Positions 1 to 13,000 of a stretch of DNA of 64,000 bases are shown here, piece after piece. Position 1 is the first letter of the stretch; the number at the start of each line of letters is the position of its first letter. The notes below the pieces were generated by a model. That model was not told the origin of the DNA. It searched no databases and saw nothing but the letters and a program-made list of their open reading frames with translations. The position numbers and the translations under genes are program-made. This stretch comes from Warburgia ugandensis (lineage: Eukaryota; Streptophyta; Magnoliopsida; Canellales; Canellaceae). Where the stretch lies: positions 50,891,257-50,955,256 of the forward strand of contig CP141128.1 of NCBI GenBank assembly GCA_035236585.1. Direction: 5' to 3'.

Positions 1-3000
1 GGTACTTTAAGGTTGCGTGATTTGAGTATATTATAACTTTAGACTCTAATAGGTAAGATCTAAACTTATCCAAAGTAAACACTACAGCTAACAACTCTCT
101 CTCAGTAGTGGAATAGTTGAGTTGCGCATCATTTAGTGTTTTACTAGCATAATATATCACAAGGGGAAATTTATCAATGCGCTGCCCCAAAACAGCTCCA
201 ATGGCATAATCCGACGCATCACACATTATTTCGAATGGTGTGTTCCAATCTGGTGGTCGAATAATAGGTGCAGAAGTCAATTCAGCCTTAAGTCACTCAA
301 GTCTTCATCAAAGTCAAAAGTGGCCTATTGTAAGTAAATTACATAGGGGCTTGGCAATTTTACTAAAATCTTTGATGAATCGTCTGTAAAAGCCAGCATG
401 TCTTAAAAAGGACTGAATTTCTTTTACCATCCTTAGTGGAGGAAGGTTGGTTATTAAATCCACTTTTGCTTTATCGACTTCTATCCCATTGGGTGATATT
501 ATGTAGCCTAATAATACTATCTCACTCCGTACCATAAAATGACACTTTTCCCAATTTAAGACCAGATTCTTCTCCTGACACCTTACAAGGACTAACTTCA
601 AGTGGTCAAGTACTCATCAAATGATGACCCAAATACTGAGAAGTCATCTATAAACACCTCAAGGAATCTTTCTACCATGTCTGAGAAAATGCTCAACATA
701 CACCTTTGAAATGTAGCTGGAGCGTTACATAGCTCAAAAGGCATATGTCTGTAGGCAAAGGTTCCAAAAGGGCAGGTGAAGGTGGTCTTCTCCTGATCCT
801 CTGGTGCTATTGGAATTTGGTTGTAGCCAAAATATCCATCCAGAAAATAGTAATAGCTATGTCCGGCTAACCTCTCTAGCATTTGCTCAATGAAAGGTAG
901 AGGAAAATGATCAAACTCTCCACCCAGTGGTCATGCGGGTGGGGACTAGCTCATTATCCTCATTTTTGACTACCGTGACCCCAGATTTCTTAGGTACAAC
1001 CTGAACGGGGCTGACTCAAGTACTATTAGAGGTAGGGTATATGACGCCAATATCTAAGAGCTTTAGGACTTCATCTCTAACCACGTCCTTCATGTGGGGG
1101 TTCAGTCGCCTTTGAGTTTCTCTAGCATTTGCTCAATGAAAGGTAGAGGAAAATGATCAAACTCTCCACCCAGTGGTCATGCGGGTGGGGACTAGCTCAT
1201 TATCCTCATTTTTTACTACCGTGACCCCAGATTTCTTAGGTACAACCTAAACGGGGCTGACTCAAGTACTATTAGAGGTAGGGTATATGACGCCAATATC
1301 TAAGAGCTTTAGGACTTCATCTCTAACCACGTCCTTCATGTGGGGGTTCAGTCGCCTTTGAGTTTCCCTAGAAGGTTTAGCATTTTCTTCTAGATGTATC
1401 CTATGCATGCATACAGCTAGACAATCCCTTTTATGTCTGCTATTGTCCACCCTAGAGCAGTTTTATGTTCCTTAAGAACATCTAAAAGCTTACCATCCTG
1501 TTCTTTATCTAAGTCTGATCATTTGGGCCTAGGTATGAATATTTCAAGTTATCAAGCAAAGGTTTTAGGTCTAGAGACGGTGGTTGCTCTATTGAGGGTA
1601 TGGGGACAGATTTAGACGGTGGGAGTGGTTCCACATAAGGACCCCACTTAGAGGTATCCATGATTGGTGCAACATCTAAAAGATTGTTTACCTCTTCAAT
1701 AGACTTGTCTATACCAAATTCTCCATTAAAGTGCATTAGATAAGCCTCTAGTGGGTCCAAGATGGACAATGGTGAATGAATCTTATTAATTAGACTCTCT
1801 ATCAAGTTGACATCACAGGGATCATCGAGGTTTAAATGCTGTTGATCGGCATTGAAAACATTAAGCTTAATCTTCATGTTGCCGAATGAGAGTTTCATTA
1901 CACCATTCCTACAATTAATAATGACGTTGAACGTTGCTAGGAATGGACGTTCAAGGATGACTGGGATTTGACTACCAGGATCTGATATAGGTTGGGTGTC
2001 TAACACAATGAAATCAACAGAGTAATAAGATTTATCCACCTGTATCAAGACATCTTCACCCAAACCACGAGGTATGTTGATAGATCTATCAGCTAATTGC
2101 AGCGTGGTAGCGGTTGGTTTCAACTCACTGAGTTTTAGTTGCTCATAGACAAAGTATGGCAACAAGTTAACACTAGCCCCTAAGTCACGAAGTGCCCTAT
2201 CTATGACATGATCTCCAATGACGCAAGTGATTGTAGGACATCCTGGGTCTCTAAACTTTGGTGGGGTCTTGTGTTGAATCAAAGAGCTCACCTGTTTGGT
2301 GAGGAAGGCTTTTTTTTGCACATTAAGCTTTCGCTTTATTGTGCAGAGCTCTTTTAAGAATTTAGCATAGGCAGGGATGTCTTTAATTGCATTGAGTAAT
2401 GGTATATTGATTTGTATATGTTTAAATACCTCCATTAACTCATTGAAGCTTGATCCCTTCCTAGCTTTATTCAGTAATTGGGGAAAGGGGGCTTTAGGCA
2501 CATAGGGTGCCTCTATTATAGGTTCTATAGGGTTGTTTTGTCTTTTCTTTTTTTCCTGTATTTTTGTTGCCTATTTTTCCTCTATAGTTTCCTTAGCCTG
2601 CTCTTCTTTGTTATCGATTTGATGACCATTCCTAAGGGTGATTGTGGACTTAGCATGCTTATGAGGGTTAAGGTTTTGAGAACTTGACCCTATCTCAAAT
2701 TGACCCTTAGGGTTAGGGATGGGTTGACTAGGAAATTGACCCTTTCCTCTATTATGTAATTCAGCAGACAATTGGCTTACTTGCACCTCTAACTTAGCTA
2801 TGGCTTGAGAGTTGACATTGGCTGACTGTCTACTCTTATTTTGTAATTGGTGTAAGGCCTTTTTAGTATAATCATTATCTTTTACAATTTGTTCCAACAT
2901 GGTGTGGATGTTTTCCTCTGAATATGGTTTCTTTTGTTGTAAAGGTTGTTGAAAGCCAGGTGGCTGATGGAGAACTATAGTTCTAAGAGGAAAGTTTTGG

Positions 3001-5274
3001 ACAGGGGGATTTACAGATGGCCCCCCTTTGTGGTTATTTTTTTACTAAGACAAATTGGGATGCTTAGCCCATCCAAAGTTGTAGGTCTCAGAATATGGGT
3101 TGTCACTAGGTTGGCGATATGCATTCAATGCATTCGCTTGTTCTACAAGATATTCAGGGAATTCTTTATTAGATGGACACACTGAGGTTAAATGGGCTGG
3201 ACTAGCGCATACCTCTTGTGGAGGTTTTTGGGAAAATGTAACAGTCATAAAAGATTGAAACATAGTTTCAAGCTTGTCCATTATTCCATCTAATTTTTCA
3301 GCGACAGAGTCGAGCTTATAGGATAGATCAGTATGTGTTCCTATCTCATAGACACCTCCTTTCTTAGTGGGCTGATTGGTTCTTTCTCTATTTGAATAAT
3401 CCCATTGCTAAGAATTATTGGTTACAGTTTGAAAGAATTCCCATGCTTCACTTTCATCTTTTAACATGAGGGTTCCTCCACTCGCTGCATCTATTATTTG
3501 TCTATTTTGAGGAGTCAATGCCTCATAGAAGTATTGAACTTGCTGCCATTTCTCAAATCCATGGTGAGGGCATTTTTGCAGCAGTTCATTCTACCGTTCC
3601 CAACATTTGTAATATGGCTCATCATCCCTTTGTTGGAAATTTATAATTTTGCGACGCAGGGCATTTGTTTTGTGAACAGGGAAGAACTTGTTCAGGAACT
3701 TCTTAGACAATTGGTCCTATGTATGTATGGAACCTACCCCCAAGGAATTAAGCCATGACTTGGCTTTGTCCTTAAGTGAGAACGGGAATAACCTAACCTA
3801 ATCGAATCATTTGAAAATTTTCGGAACCTAAATGTAGCACAAATATCAAGGAACTCCTTGATATGTAGGTATGGGTCTTCTCGGTCTCGACCATAAAAAG
3901 TAGGGAGTAACTGAATTACTCCCGGCTTTAACTCGAAATGGTCGGCATTAGTGGGAGGTAAAGCTATGCAGGATGGGGTATTAAGTTGGAGCGGCACATA
4001 AAAATCTTTAATAGTCTTGCGCTCAATCTTTGCTGGTGGCTCAACCATGGGGATAGGAACTATGTTTCTTTCTCCTTGGCTTTGGATGCGTTGAATCTCT
4101 GGGTTTAACGGTAGTAGCTCAGGGTTCTGAGATCGACGCCCTTGCATGAACTATTCCTAATCTAAAATGTCTTACTCTAAATGCTAACTCTATGTGATGC
4201 AAGCAAAAAGGCACAGTCAAACACCTTAGGCTAATAAGCAATATATTGATTTTCTTGAATTTGTGTGGGGACAATGCTTTTAATTAGCCTAATCTAGTGC
4301 TTCTCTCCTTTAGATTTGATTATTGCTTACCAGTTAGGTTCTGCGCAAGTTGGTTAATACGACCCTCATGTAAGGAGGCGTTTAGACCTTACAAACGTCA
4401 ACAAGAAGCGAGGGAAGAGCGAGGCTCTATTAGACAACTCCCAATACCCACAGTGCTCAAAGCCACTAGAGTGACAATAAATTGTGTCTTAGTAAGAGGG
4501 TCCTATGAGCATGTGATGCCCTTATAGGTCTCTTCTGATTGATTTTAATTTGATTTGAATGGTAGGGTAGCGCGCTCGAGGTGATTATCCTAGGTGGGCT
4601 AAGGAATGGTGATGAAATCCACCCTTGATATTGTGGGGTTGGGTGCCCTTACTAATTAATTTCCATACACCATGGCAATTCGATCAGCATATAATTCACC
4701 TTGAAGCATTAGACGTGTCCTAAGATGCAATTAAAAGCAATAAACTAATGCAAACCCTAAAATGCAATAAATATAAAGTATGCTTTCTATATACAATTAA
4801 ACTACCAACCAATGCAAAATTATTCTAAATGCAAACCCTAATCTAGAAAATAAATGAGTGAGAAGACTTACAGTGGGGTTTCTGATGAAGATCAAGTGTG
4901 GGCTACCTTATCCCACACTTGCCCTGTATTATTACAACCCTTTAAAAATTGAAATTAAAAGTGCAAATTACAAAGGGGCCTCACTACAAGATTCACTCAA
5001 AAAAAGAAAAAAATCCTATTCTAGGAAAGCAGGGAAATTTCCATGTTGATGAAGATTTTCTTGCCAATTTTCTCCACTTTCCTATTTCCCTGAAAAAGAA
5101 AATTAGAAATAAGTAACAATTTCAGGAAATTAGGTGGTTATGTACTAAAAAAAATTGAAAAATCCACCTAAAATTGCCTAAAATGTTGAAACTCTGCAAT
5201 TCCTACTATTTTTTATTTTTTTCAAATTTTTTTTTGGATTTTTTAATTAAAATTTATAAAAACTCCTATGCAAG

Positions 5275-5292
5275 TCCCCAGCAACGGCGCCA
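5275..5292 (-). other. Primer binding site, tRNA-Asp type
   Basis: On the - strand this reads TGGCGCCGTTGCTGGGGA, the classic tRNA-Asp-complementary primer site of Athila/Tat-like plant Ty3/gypsy elements. It lies six bases inside the LTR end and fixes the element's orientation. Confidence 0.85.
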
Positions 5293-5298
5293 TAAACT

Positions 5299-6944
5299 TG
5301 TTGGTGTTTTCCGCAAGTACACGGGCTATTGTAGTATAGCTATGCAAATACGGGTCGATCCCACAGGGACTCGCTTTAAAAATGAGGAGTTTAAACAAAA
5401 TTTAATTATCTAAAACTTAAAGAAAATAACAGAATTAAACTAACTATTTAGCTTTATTTAAATGATGCAATACATAAATTTCAAGTCCATAAAACATAAA
5501 ATAAAACTAATTAAACATCCTTGAATTACACTGTCTGTGGAAAGCACTGCCCATGGATAACACTGTCAGAAGATGGATAAAATAAAACTTGAATAGAATG
5601 GGGACACAGATGTAAATAAAATAGGGACACAGAAGTAAATAAAATAGGGACATAAATGTAATTGAATGTAAAGAGGAAGAGGGAACCGAAGGAGAAGGGG
5701 GAAAGGGAGAGGAGAACATGGGACTCCAGGACTTCCGAAGGCGAAAAAAAATCCGACGACACAGAGACACCGGAGAAGATGGGAAAGCCGGAGCAGATCG
5801 TTGGAGACGGTGAGATGTGCAGACGGCTGGGCATGCTCCTTTTCTAGGTTCGTGCCTGGCCTATGAAGATCCGAACCGGTGAAAGATGGGGAGGCATCAA
5901 CAATTGGTCATGCTGGCCGGCATAGATGGAAGCAGAGGAGCTTACGGTGATGTTGCCTGGTGCTTGGCCGGTGGAAATCTGGTAGTAGATGCGCTTGGAC
6001 GTCGTTTGATGCCGCGAGAGAGAGTCGGAGAGGATTAGGCAGATGGAGAGATGGGTTTGGTGGGTTATGCGGTGTGCTTAGGCGGTGCGGTGTGCAGAGG
6101 AGATGGCTGGGAAGAGTGGAAGACGATGGGAAGTAGGGGAGGTAAAGGAACGTTGCACGGTCCTGGAAATTGCAAATAGAAGAAGGGTGGAGGGCCGATG
6201 TGAGCAGAGGAGGTGGAGGGAAACTAGATGAGTGTGTGGGATGGGAGGGGCGGTGAAGATAAAAACGACGCCTTTTCTAGGCGTCATTTAGAACAGAGCT
6301 GGCTCTTGCCTGGCTATGTGACGGTTGATGAAGGGGGCTGGGTGGAGAAGGTGGTGCTGGGGATGATGTAAACAGATGGAAGGGAAGAGAGGGCTGTTAA
6401 CGTGAAAGAGATGAGTAAACAAGGAAAACTCCAAACAAACAAGGAAGGGGAAAGTGGCAATAAAGGAGACGCAAAGAAAACAACCAAATAAAATAAACTC
6501 CCCACTCCCCTACAGTTCTCCTCTTTATAACCTTTTTCCTTTCCTACTCTTCCTTTAACTCTTTCTTTGAAGAGGTAGATTCCTATTAGGAAACTCCCCT
6601 TCTTCCCATTTAGGACTCTTCTTCCTTTTAAGACTCCTCTACCTTTTAGGACTCTTGCCTTATTGATCTTCACTTGATCTGTACCATTGAACATAGATCT
6701 GAGCCATCCGACCCTTCTTTAGTTGATCTGCAAAACCAAAGACTAGATTATAATCATCTAAACCGCACATTAATCATCTAATAAGCTCTAACGATCATTT
6801 GACTGTTGATTTTGAAAAATTAAAGTTTGGATGGTCAATTTGAGCTTAATTTAAAATCAAGCTAAATTTTGCAAATTTAAACGGTTAGATGATCTAATTG
6901 AATACTAAATTAAGGGTCTTTTAGCCAAAATTAAACACTTAACA
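5299..6944 (-). repeat. 5' LTR of the Athila-like element (outer end approximate)
   Basis: The inner end is set by the adjacent primer binding site and a terminal ...CCAACA read on the - strand. The outer end is a guess at TGTTAAGTGTTT (- strand, ending near 6944), because no second LTR or target duplication is in view to confirm it. A TATA-like TTATAAAG on the - strand near 6523-6530 would suit a U3/R boundary. The stretch 5650-6270 is unusually purine-rich on the + strand. Open frames in this stretch are low-complexity and not credible genes. Confidence 0.5.
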
Positions 6945-7037
6945 TAAATGATATTTGTTACTAACCCTATAGTTTAGATTCAATATTTTATAGATCTTTT
7001 CTTTGGGTGATGTAAGCATGTCTGATTTTTCTTACAG

Positions 7038-10000
7038 GAGTATACTAGACATGGATATTGAAATGTTTGAGCAGAAATACTGGCGGCATCCTGGCGTAGA
7101 TATTACGGATTTCTTTAACTTTGGGTTAGATGAGGAAAGTTGGAAACTGTATTGCAAGTGCCTGGTACTTGAATTTCTACTATGTATTTCCTATGAGCAA
7201 GTTTTTTCCTTTCCTTTTCCTGGAAGGAATAACATTCTTATATTATGTATCAGGCACATTACCGGCAGCAAGCTACCATGCAGACTAAAATTCCTGTGTA
7301 TGAGTCCTCAAGAGATAGTCAGGTAAGATTTGTGATGATTGTATCTCCTCAGTTGCCTGTTTGATTTTTCGCTCTTTCAGGTTTCTAAATGTTAGCATTG
7401 AAATAGTTTCATGAGGTTGAATTTCTTCCCAAAGAGGTAGCTTCTGGAGCCGCTTGCAGTGAAATTACTCAAAGTGAACAGCAAGAAAGAATATCTTCAC
7501 TTGTAGAAAATGTCAATAGGGGCATGAGGTGCATTGAGGTAGTACATCTAGATTGAATTAATTGTTGTGTTTTTCCATTTTTCTGCCATTAATGGTCAAT
7601 TAAAACCTTTTTTATTGCTTAAAAAAAAAGAAAAATGAAAAAAAAGTGAGAAATATCTTCTTGTCTGTTACAACCATGTTTCTAATTCATTTTTCTTCAT
7701 TCAGCCAAAAGGTAGAGCAATTCAGGTTGAAGGTGGCATTGGTGAACGGCGACCATCCATGGGTGTAAGGCATCCACGTCGTAGGGATTCTGATGTGATA
7801 CAGGTGCATCTCCTCTTCAAAATCATCTTTGAATCTTCAGGGTATTTGTTCTCTTGTTTAATTACATACATATTGGTTCATGCAGATCGAAGCACATGGT
7901 CCCAATGGTGATTCTTCTGTTTCAGGTGAGGAAGAACCTGAAGATGCGAATGATTCATTATCAAATATATATGGGAAAGGTGGTGCTGAAGCTGATAATA
8001 GCCAATGTATGCAATACTATGGAACTTCTAATGAAGATAGAGTTTCCTACGAACATTCACAATCTGAAGCACATTCCAGTGAAAAGACTAGAGCGAGTTC
8101 TCCACCAAGGTCAGTGGTTTATTTCAACTTGATGCTGCCATTCATTTGCCCCTTCTGTTTTTTCTGCATATTTGCGCTTGTCTATATGTACCTGTGAATG
8201 CGATAGAGTTGGCGCAATGATAGAGTTGTCGTTGTGTGTGACCTTGAGGTCACAGGTTCTAGGTGTAGAAACAGGCTCTTGCAATATGCAAGGTAAGGCT
8301 GTGTACTATAGACCCATGTGGTCCACCCCTTCCCCGGACCGCACATACTCTGGAGCTTCATGCTCCAGGCTGCCCTTTTCTATATGTAACTGTAAACATT
8401 TGTATGTAGATCTGGTGCAGCTGCATGTCAAGTTAGTCTAAGAAAAACAAAGATTTATCTGGTTATGTTTGGTTTCTGGGCCTCTGTTATTGAGCCTGTT
8501 CATGGTTTCTACAAGCAACATATGACAAAATTTTCTCATTGCCTTCTTTCTTTCTTCTCAATTTGTTACACTTTGTAAGGATTGGGTACCCACAGAATAT
8601 ATTCTAGGAGGAGACAGTGAAAGCTTAATGCCAAATTTCAGAATCTGAACTCATCCCTAATTTGATATGTCACTTTCATCCTTATTTTGGATATAGACAG
8701 GTCACAAATGTGCTGGAGATATGCCATTCCTTTTCCAATTTCACATTTTTTCTTAGAGATTTCCTGCTCTGTGTTTGCTTATGTTTCAGCATGTTAAGAC
8801 CTGAGTATGGAATGGAGAAGAGTATTCCATGTAGAAATGGTAGTTTTCTAATGCTTCTGATTGAAACGTGTATGGCATTGCCTGGTTTTGGGTTTATTCT
8901 GACAATTTCCTGATTTTGGGATTTTTCTGATGTTATCTGTACCGATGCTCAGATAGCTTATGCAAACATGATTTCTGAACTTCATTTTTTTCTATTCCAT
9001 TTTGCACTCACATCTCCATATATGATATTAGTGAAGCCTCACAGCCGTTTTCAATATTACCAGGTATGCCCAAAAGTCTGCCAGTAATTCATTGCCTCTA
9101 GATCATGATTACCAAGATGCACAGACTACATATCATCATGAACATGACCATCAAAATGGAAATAAGCCTGTCCTTAGTGAAGTCACTGAAGTGCAAGAAA
9201 CTATACAGGATTTAGCGGATAAAAATGATAGTCCCAATGACGATACATCTGTGTTTCCAGCTGAATCAGCATCAAGTGAACTTACTCACCATAATTTTAG
9301 TCCATCATGCCTGGAAAGACATTCTAGATTGTCCAAGGTTGAGATTGCTGTTGATAAAAAGAACAGTTGCAATCATGGAAAAACTGCATCTTCAAGACAT
9401 TTCAGTGGGTTACAAGAGTCCGTTTGGTCAAAATGTCATCAGGCTAATGCCTTTAGAACCAACATCTCGAAAACAGAAGCCGAGAACAGCAAAGATAGTT
9501 CTAAAGACCGAGGTCTTGTTCAAGAAGACAAAAAATGCTATAGTAGAACGAAACTCCATAGTGTGGCTGAATTGAAGACTTCTGAGGATGATGATAAAGC
9601 TTCTCTCTGGGCTGACAATAAGGGCCAGTATCATAGAGATCGCTTAGCTTCAAGACACAGGACCTGGAGGAGGGAGAGGTTGCATGATTGTGACTTTGAC
9701 AGAGGTGAAGACTCATCTTATAGGGAGAGGGAAATGTTTATCAGGTGTCATGACAAAAGATTTACTGAACATGGGCAAGTAAGAAGTGCATTTGCCAAAC
9801 ACATTGACAGGAAAGTCAATACACGATACAGTGAAGAGACAGAAACATATCTCACGAGAAACTGGGATGAAAGAGAATATCGGCATGGGCAGAGGATTGC
9901 TGCAAGGGATAATGAGGTATGGGAAAAGGAGTGGCATATTTGGGAAAGAAACAAGAATGGGCAGAAAATTAGGGACATTACTCATAATGAATCCACCCAA

Positions 10001-13000
10001 ACAATTTCAAAGAATTGCTCCTGTTACATGGGAAAGAAAAGGTTTAGGTTTCCAAGTGTTGAATACCTCAGAAAGGAAGCTGAGAATGACAATATTGTGG
10101 TAGAACAGAGATACATAGAGGAACCTTGGCGAGAAAAGTATGAAAGACAATTAAGGTATCATGGCCGAGAAGAGGATTCCATTCAAGACAAGGGTAGAAG
10201 GCGTTTAGTGTATATTGGCAGGGAAACAGAAGGCTTGGACCAAAGAGAGAGAAATGACCAGAGTCCACATTTTGATTCAGATATTTCATGGAGATCCATT
10301 GAAAATGATGGTAAATACTGGGTCCATCCTTTCCGGAGGTCTTTGTTCTTGCAAAGTAATAGAGAATTAAACATCATGAATGGAAGAGAGTGGTATGATG
10401 CCTGTCCACCCAGAAATACATTGTCATGGAGATCCGATAAAAGATATGCAGATGACTGGAGACCACCAAACTTCAGAGACATTCATCCCAAGAAACATAA
10501 CAATGGTGGTTTTGTTTCAAGTATCAAGGAACATCATGGTTCATCTCATGCAAAATACATTGATTTCAATGATGATGAGGATGATTTTGAAGAGGGGGCT
10601 ACTTATCCCAACGACATTGTCTTTTATGAGAAACGAAGATGCAGTTGGCAATCTAATCCAACACAGTGGACTGATGATGAACTGAGCTTTAGCCATCAAG
10701 AACGAGATGGACTGTATGAGGTAGAAGAATCCATCCCTTTCAAAAGGCATTTCAGACATGAACTTAGTCGTGGTAACCATGACTCTCTGCATACTGGGAA
10801 CTTGGATAGAAGAGGAATAATAGTGCAAGAGAGCACAGCTTCTGGATTTAGTAAGCGCATTAGTTCTGTTCCTGATGTCATTGGTGGGGGCAGGCGTGAG
10901 GCAGAAGCCTCAAGGTGCAGGGAGTCTGTTGACTTATATTTGGATGGTTGTGATGGAAAGGTAAAGTTGGGGAAGCTGAGACTAACACATTGTATCACTA
11001 TGCTTGTATAATATGGATTAATGCCCCTTTAACATGCGAAGTGGGTTTACAGTTTTGTGAAGCTTTTGCACTGCATATCTTCAGTAGAAAAGTTGTTTAT
11101 ACCCAGTATACATTTTTGTTGTCTCTTGCTTGCTGCTTTGTGGTCTTTTTGTGAATTTCCAGCATGTATACAAGTGTTTTAGATGCCTGTGCCAGCAAAT
11201 GAAGATGTCAGCTTGGTATCAAGCCCTGAAATACGTGGTGTGTAAAGAAATGCATATACATTAATGGAATTTCTCATCGCAGTTGCGGTAGTTAATCAGC
11301 TTGGCTTCTGTTTTGCGAAAGGTTCCAATCAACTGTTAAGTTACTTAATGAGAATCTATTGACTTCAGGTAGGCTGTTGCTGTTGTTGTTGTCATCTGAT
11401 CATCATCATCATTATCATCATCAAGACCTTATCCCAATTAGGGTTCGGCCATATGAATCTTATTCCTCAATTCCTCTCTATTAAGTACCATGGCTTCATT
11501 TAGTCCCAAAGTTTTAAAATCTTTTCTCACCACTTCTATCCATGTTTTTTTGGGCATGGGCTTTTAGAACCTTCTTCTTGCATTGCCTCACTCTTTCTAA
11601 CTGGTGCCATTTTTGGTCTCCTTTGGACATGTCAAAACCATCTAAGTCTAATCTCCCTCATCTTGTAACCTATTGGTGTTACCCCTAAGTTTCCTCTAAT
11701 ATTTTCATTCCTAATTCTATCTTTTTTTGTCTTGCCACTCATCTATTTCAACATCCTCATTTCCACGATACTCATCCTGTGAACATGATGTTCCTTAACT
11801 GCCTAACACTTTGATCTATAGAGCATGGCTGGCCTTATAGCCATCCTATAGAATTTTCATTTTAGTTTGAGTGGCACCCGCCAATCACACAAAGCTGTAG
11901 ATGCACATCTCCATTTGTTCCAACCCACTTATATTCTCTGGGTAACCTCCCTCTTAATCTCTCCACTCTCATGAATCATTGATCCTAAGTACCAAAAGTA
12001 GTCTTTTACAGAGACTTTTTGGTTATCAATCTTAACTGGTGTTCTACGAGGTCCTTACTAAAATTGCATTCCATATATTCTGTCTTAGTTCAGCTGATTT
12101 TAAATTCTTTAGATTCTAATGCTTTTCTCTATAGCTCTAGCTTTGTGTTTACGCCCTCCTTTGTCTCATCAAGTAAGACTATATTATCTGCAAATAGCAT
12201 GCACCAGGGAATCTCCTCATGCAGATGTTTTGTTAACTCATCCATAACCAATGTGAAAAGGTATGGGCTCAATGCCGATCCTTGGTGTAATTCTACATTG
12301 ATAGGAAAATCACCCGTCTCGCCACTAGTGATCTTAACATTTGTTACAACTCCCTTATACATATATTTAATTATGCTTATATACCCCTGTGAAACTCCTT
12401 TATCTCTCCACACCCTCCATATTCACTCTCTAGGGACTTTATCATAAGCTTTCTCTAAGTCGATGAAGACCATGAAGACCATGTGGAGGTCTTTATCATA
12501 GGCTCAGCCGTGTTCCTAGTCGACACGGCACATTTTGATACGATGCATTAGGTCACAGGTTGAGGTAGTGCATCTTCACCCCATTGGGGATATGTTAATG
12601 GGTTCTGTAGGATGTGCTAGTGTTGCTACGTCACTTAACATGCTTATACCAATAAGAAAAAAGGGTACAAGGTTTTTCAACTTGAGTATGTTTCTCCAGT
12701 GTAATGGAGGATAGTTAAGTCATATGCTATTTTCAGTAATATGTAATTGGTGGTTTTGATGTGGACTCTCACATTGCTTAGGTCTGGAGGAGAAAAGTTT
12801 GATTCTTATATATTACCTGGCATCAAGTATGGTTGAAGTAGTCTAACTCCATTGTCTTTTACATTTTAATTACTTATGAATCTCTCGATAAATGTGGAGC
12901 ATGTGGCTTTCAATTTCAGACTTCTAAGATTTTAGTCTAGTAACGATACTCTTCTTGAGAGTTTGCCATTTTATTGACCTGATTACTTTAGGCATTATAA

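Larger units (their letters stand above)
1..6944 (-). mobile_element. Athila-like Ty3/gypsy LTR retrotransposon fossil, cut by left window edge
   Basis: Read on the - strand, the order is 5' LTR (about 5299-6944), primer binding site (5275-5292), a non-coding leader (about 4150-5270), gag-like sequence (about 2571-4147), a protease-containing stretch (1509-2501) with the motif DLGASVN, then reverse transcriptase (about 314-1450) and the start of RNase H running off the left edge. The RT part reads like plant Ty3/gypsy (HMPFELCNAPATFQRCM, VFIDDFSVFG). The tRNA-Asp-type primer site and protease style point to the Athila/Tat (OTA) lineage. The element is broken, with several breaks, and is a fossil. 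Its 3' LTR is outside the window, so its age cannot be judged from LTR divergence. It ends about 90 bp before the first visible FIP1 exon, so it probably sits in an intron of that gene. Confidence 0.85.

Noticed and set aside
5507-6694. Several low-complexity frames rich in Ser, Pro and Phe or in Arg, Glu and Gly
   Set aside because: They lie in a purine-rich section of the presumed Athila-like LTR. Composition, not coding, explains them.
8199-8300. tRNA-like A and B boxes as a tRNA gene
   Set aside because: The boxes belong to a SINE with its body, tail and target duplications. No cloverleaf is evident. The same holds for the other copies.
9225-10998. Many frames on both strands inside the large FIP1 exon
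   Set aside because: Shadows of the 632-codon FIP1 exon reading frame.
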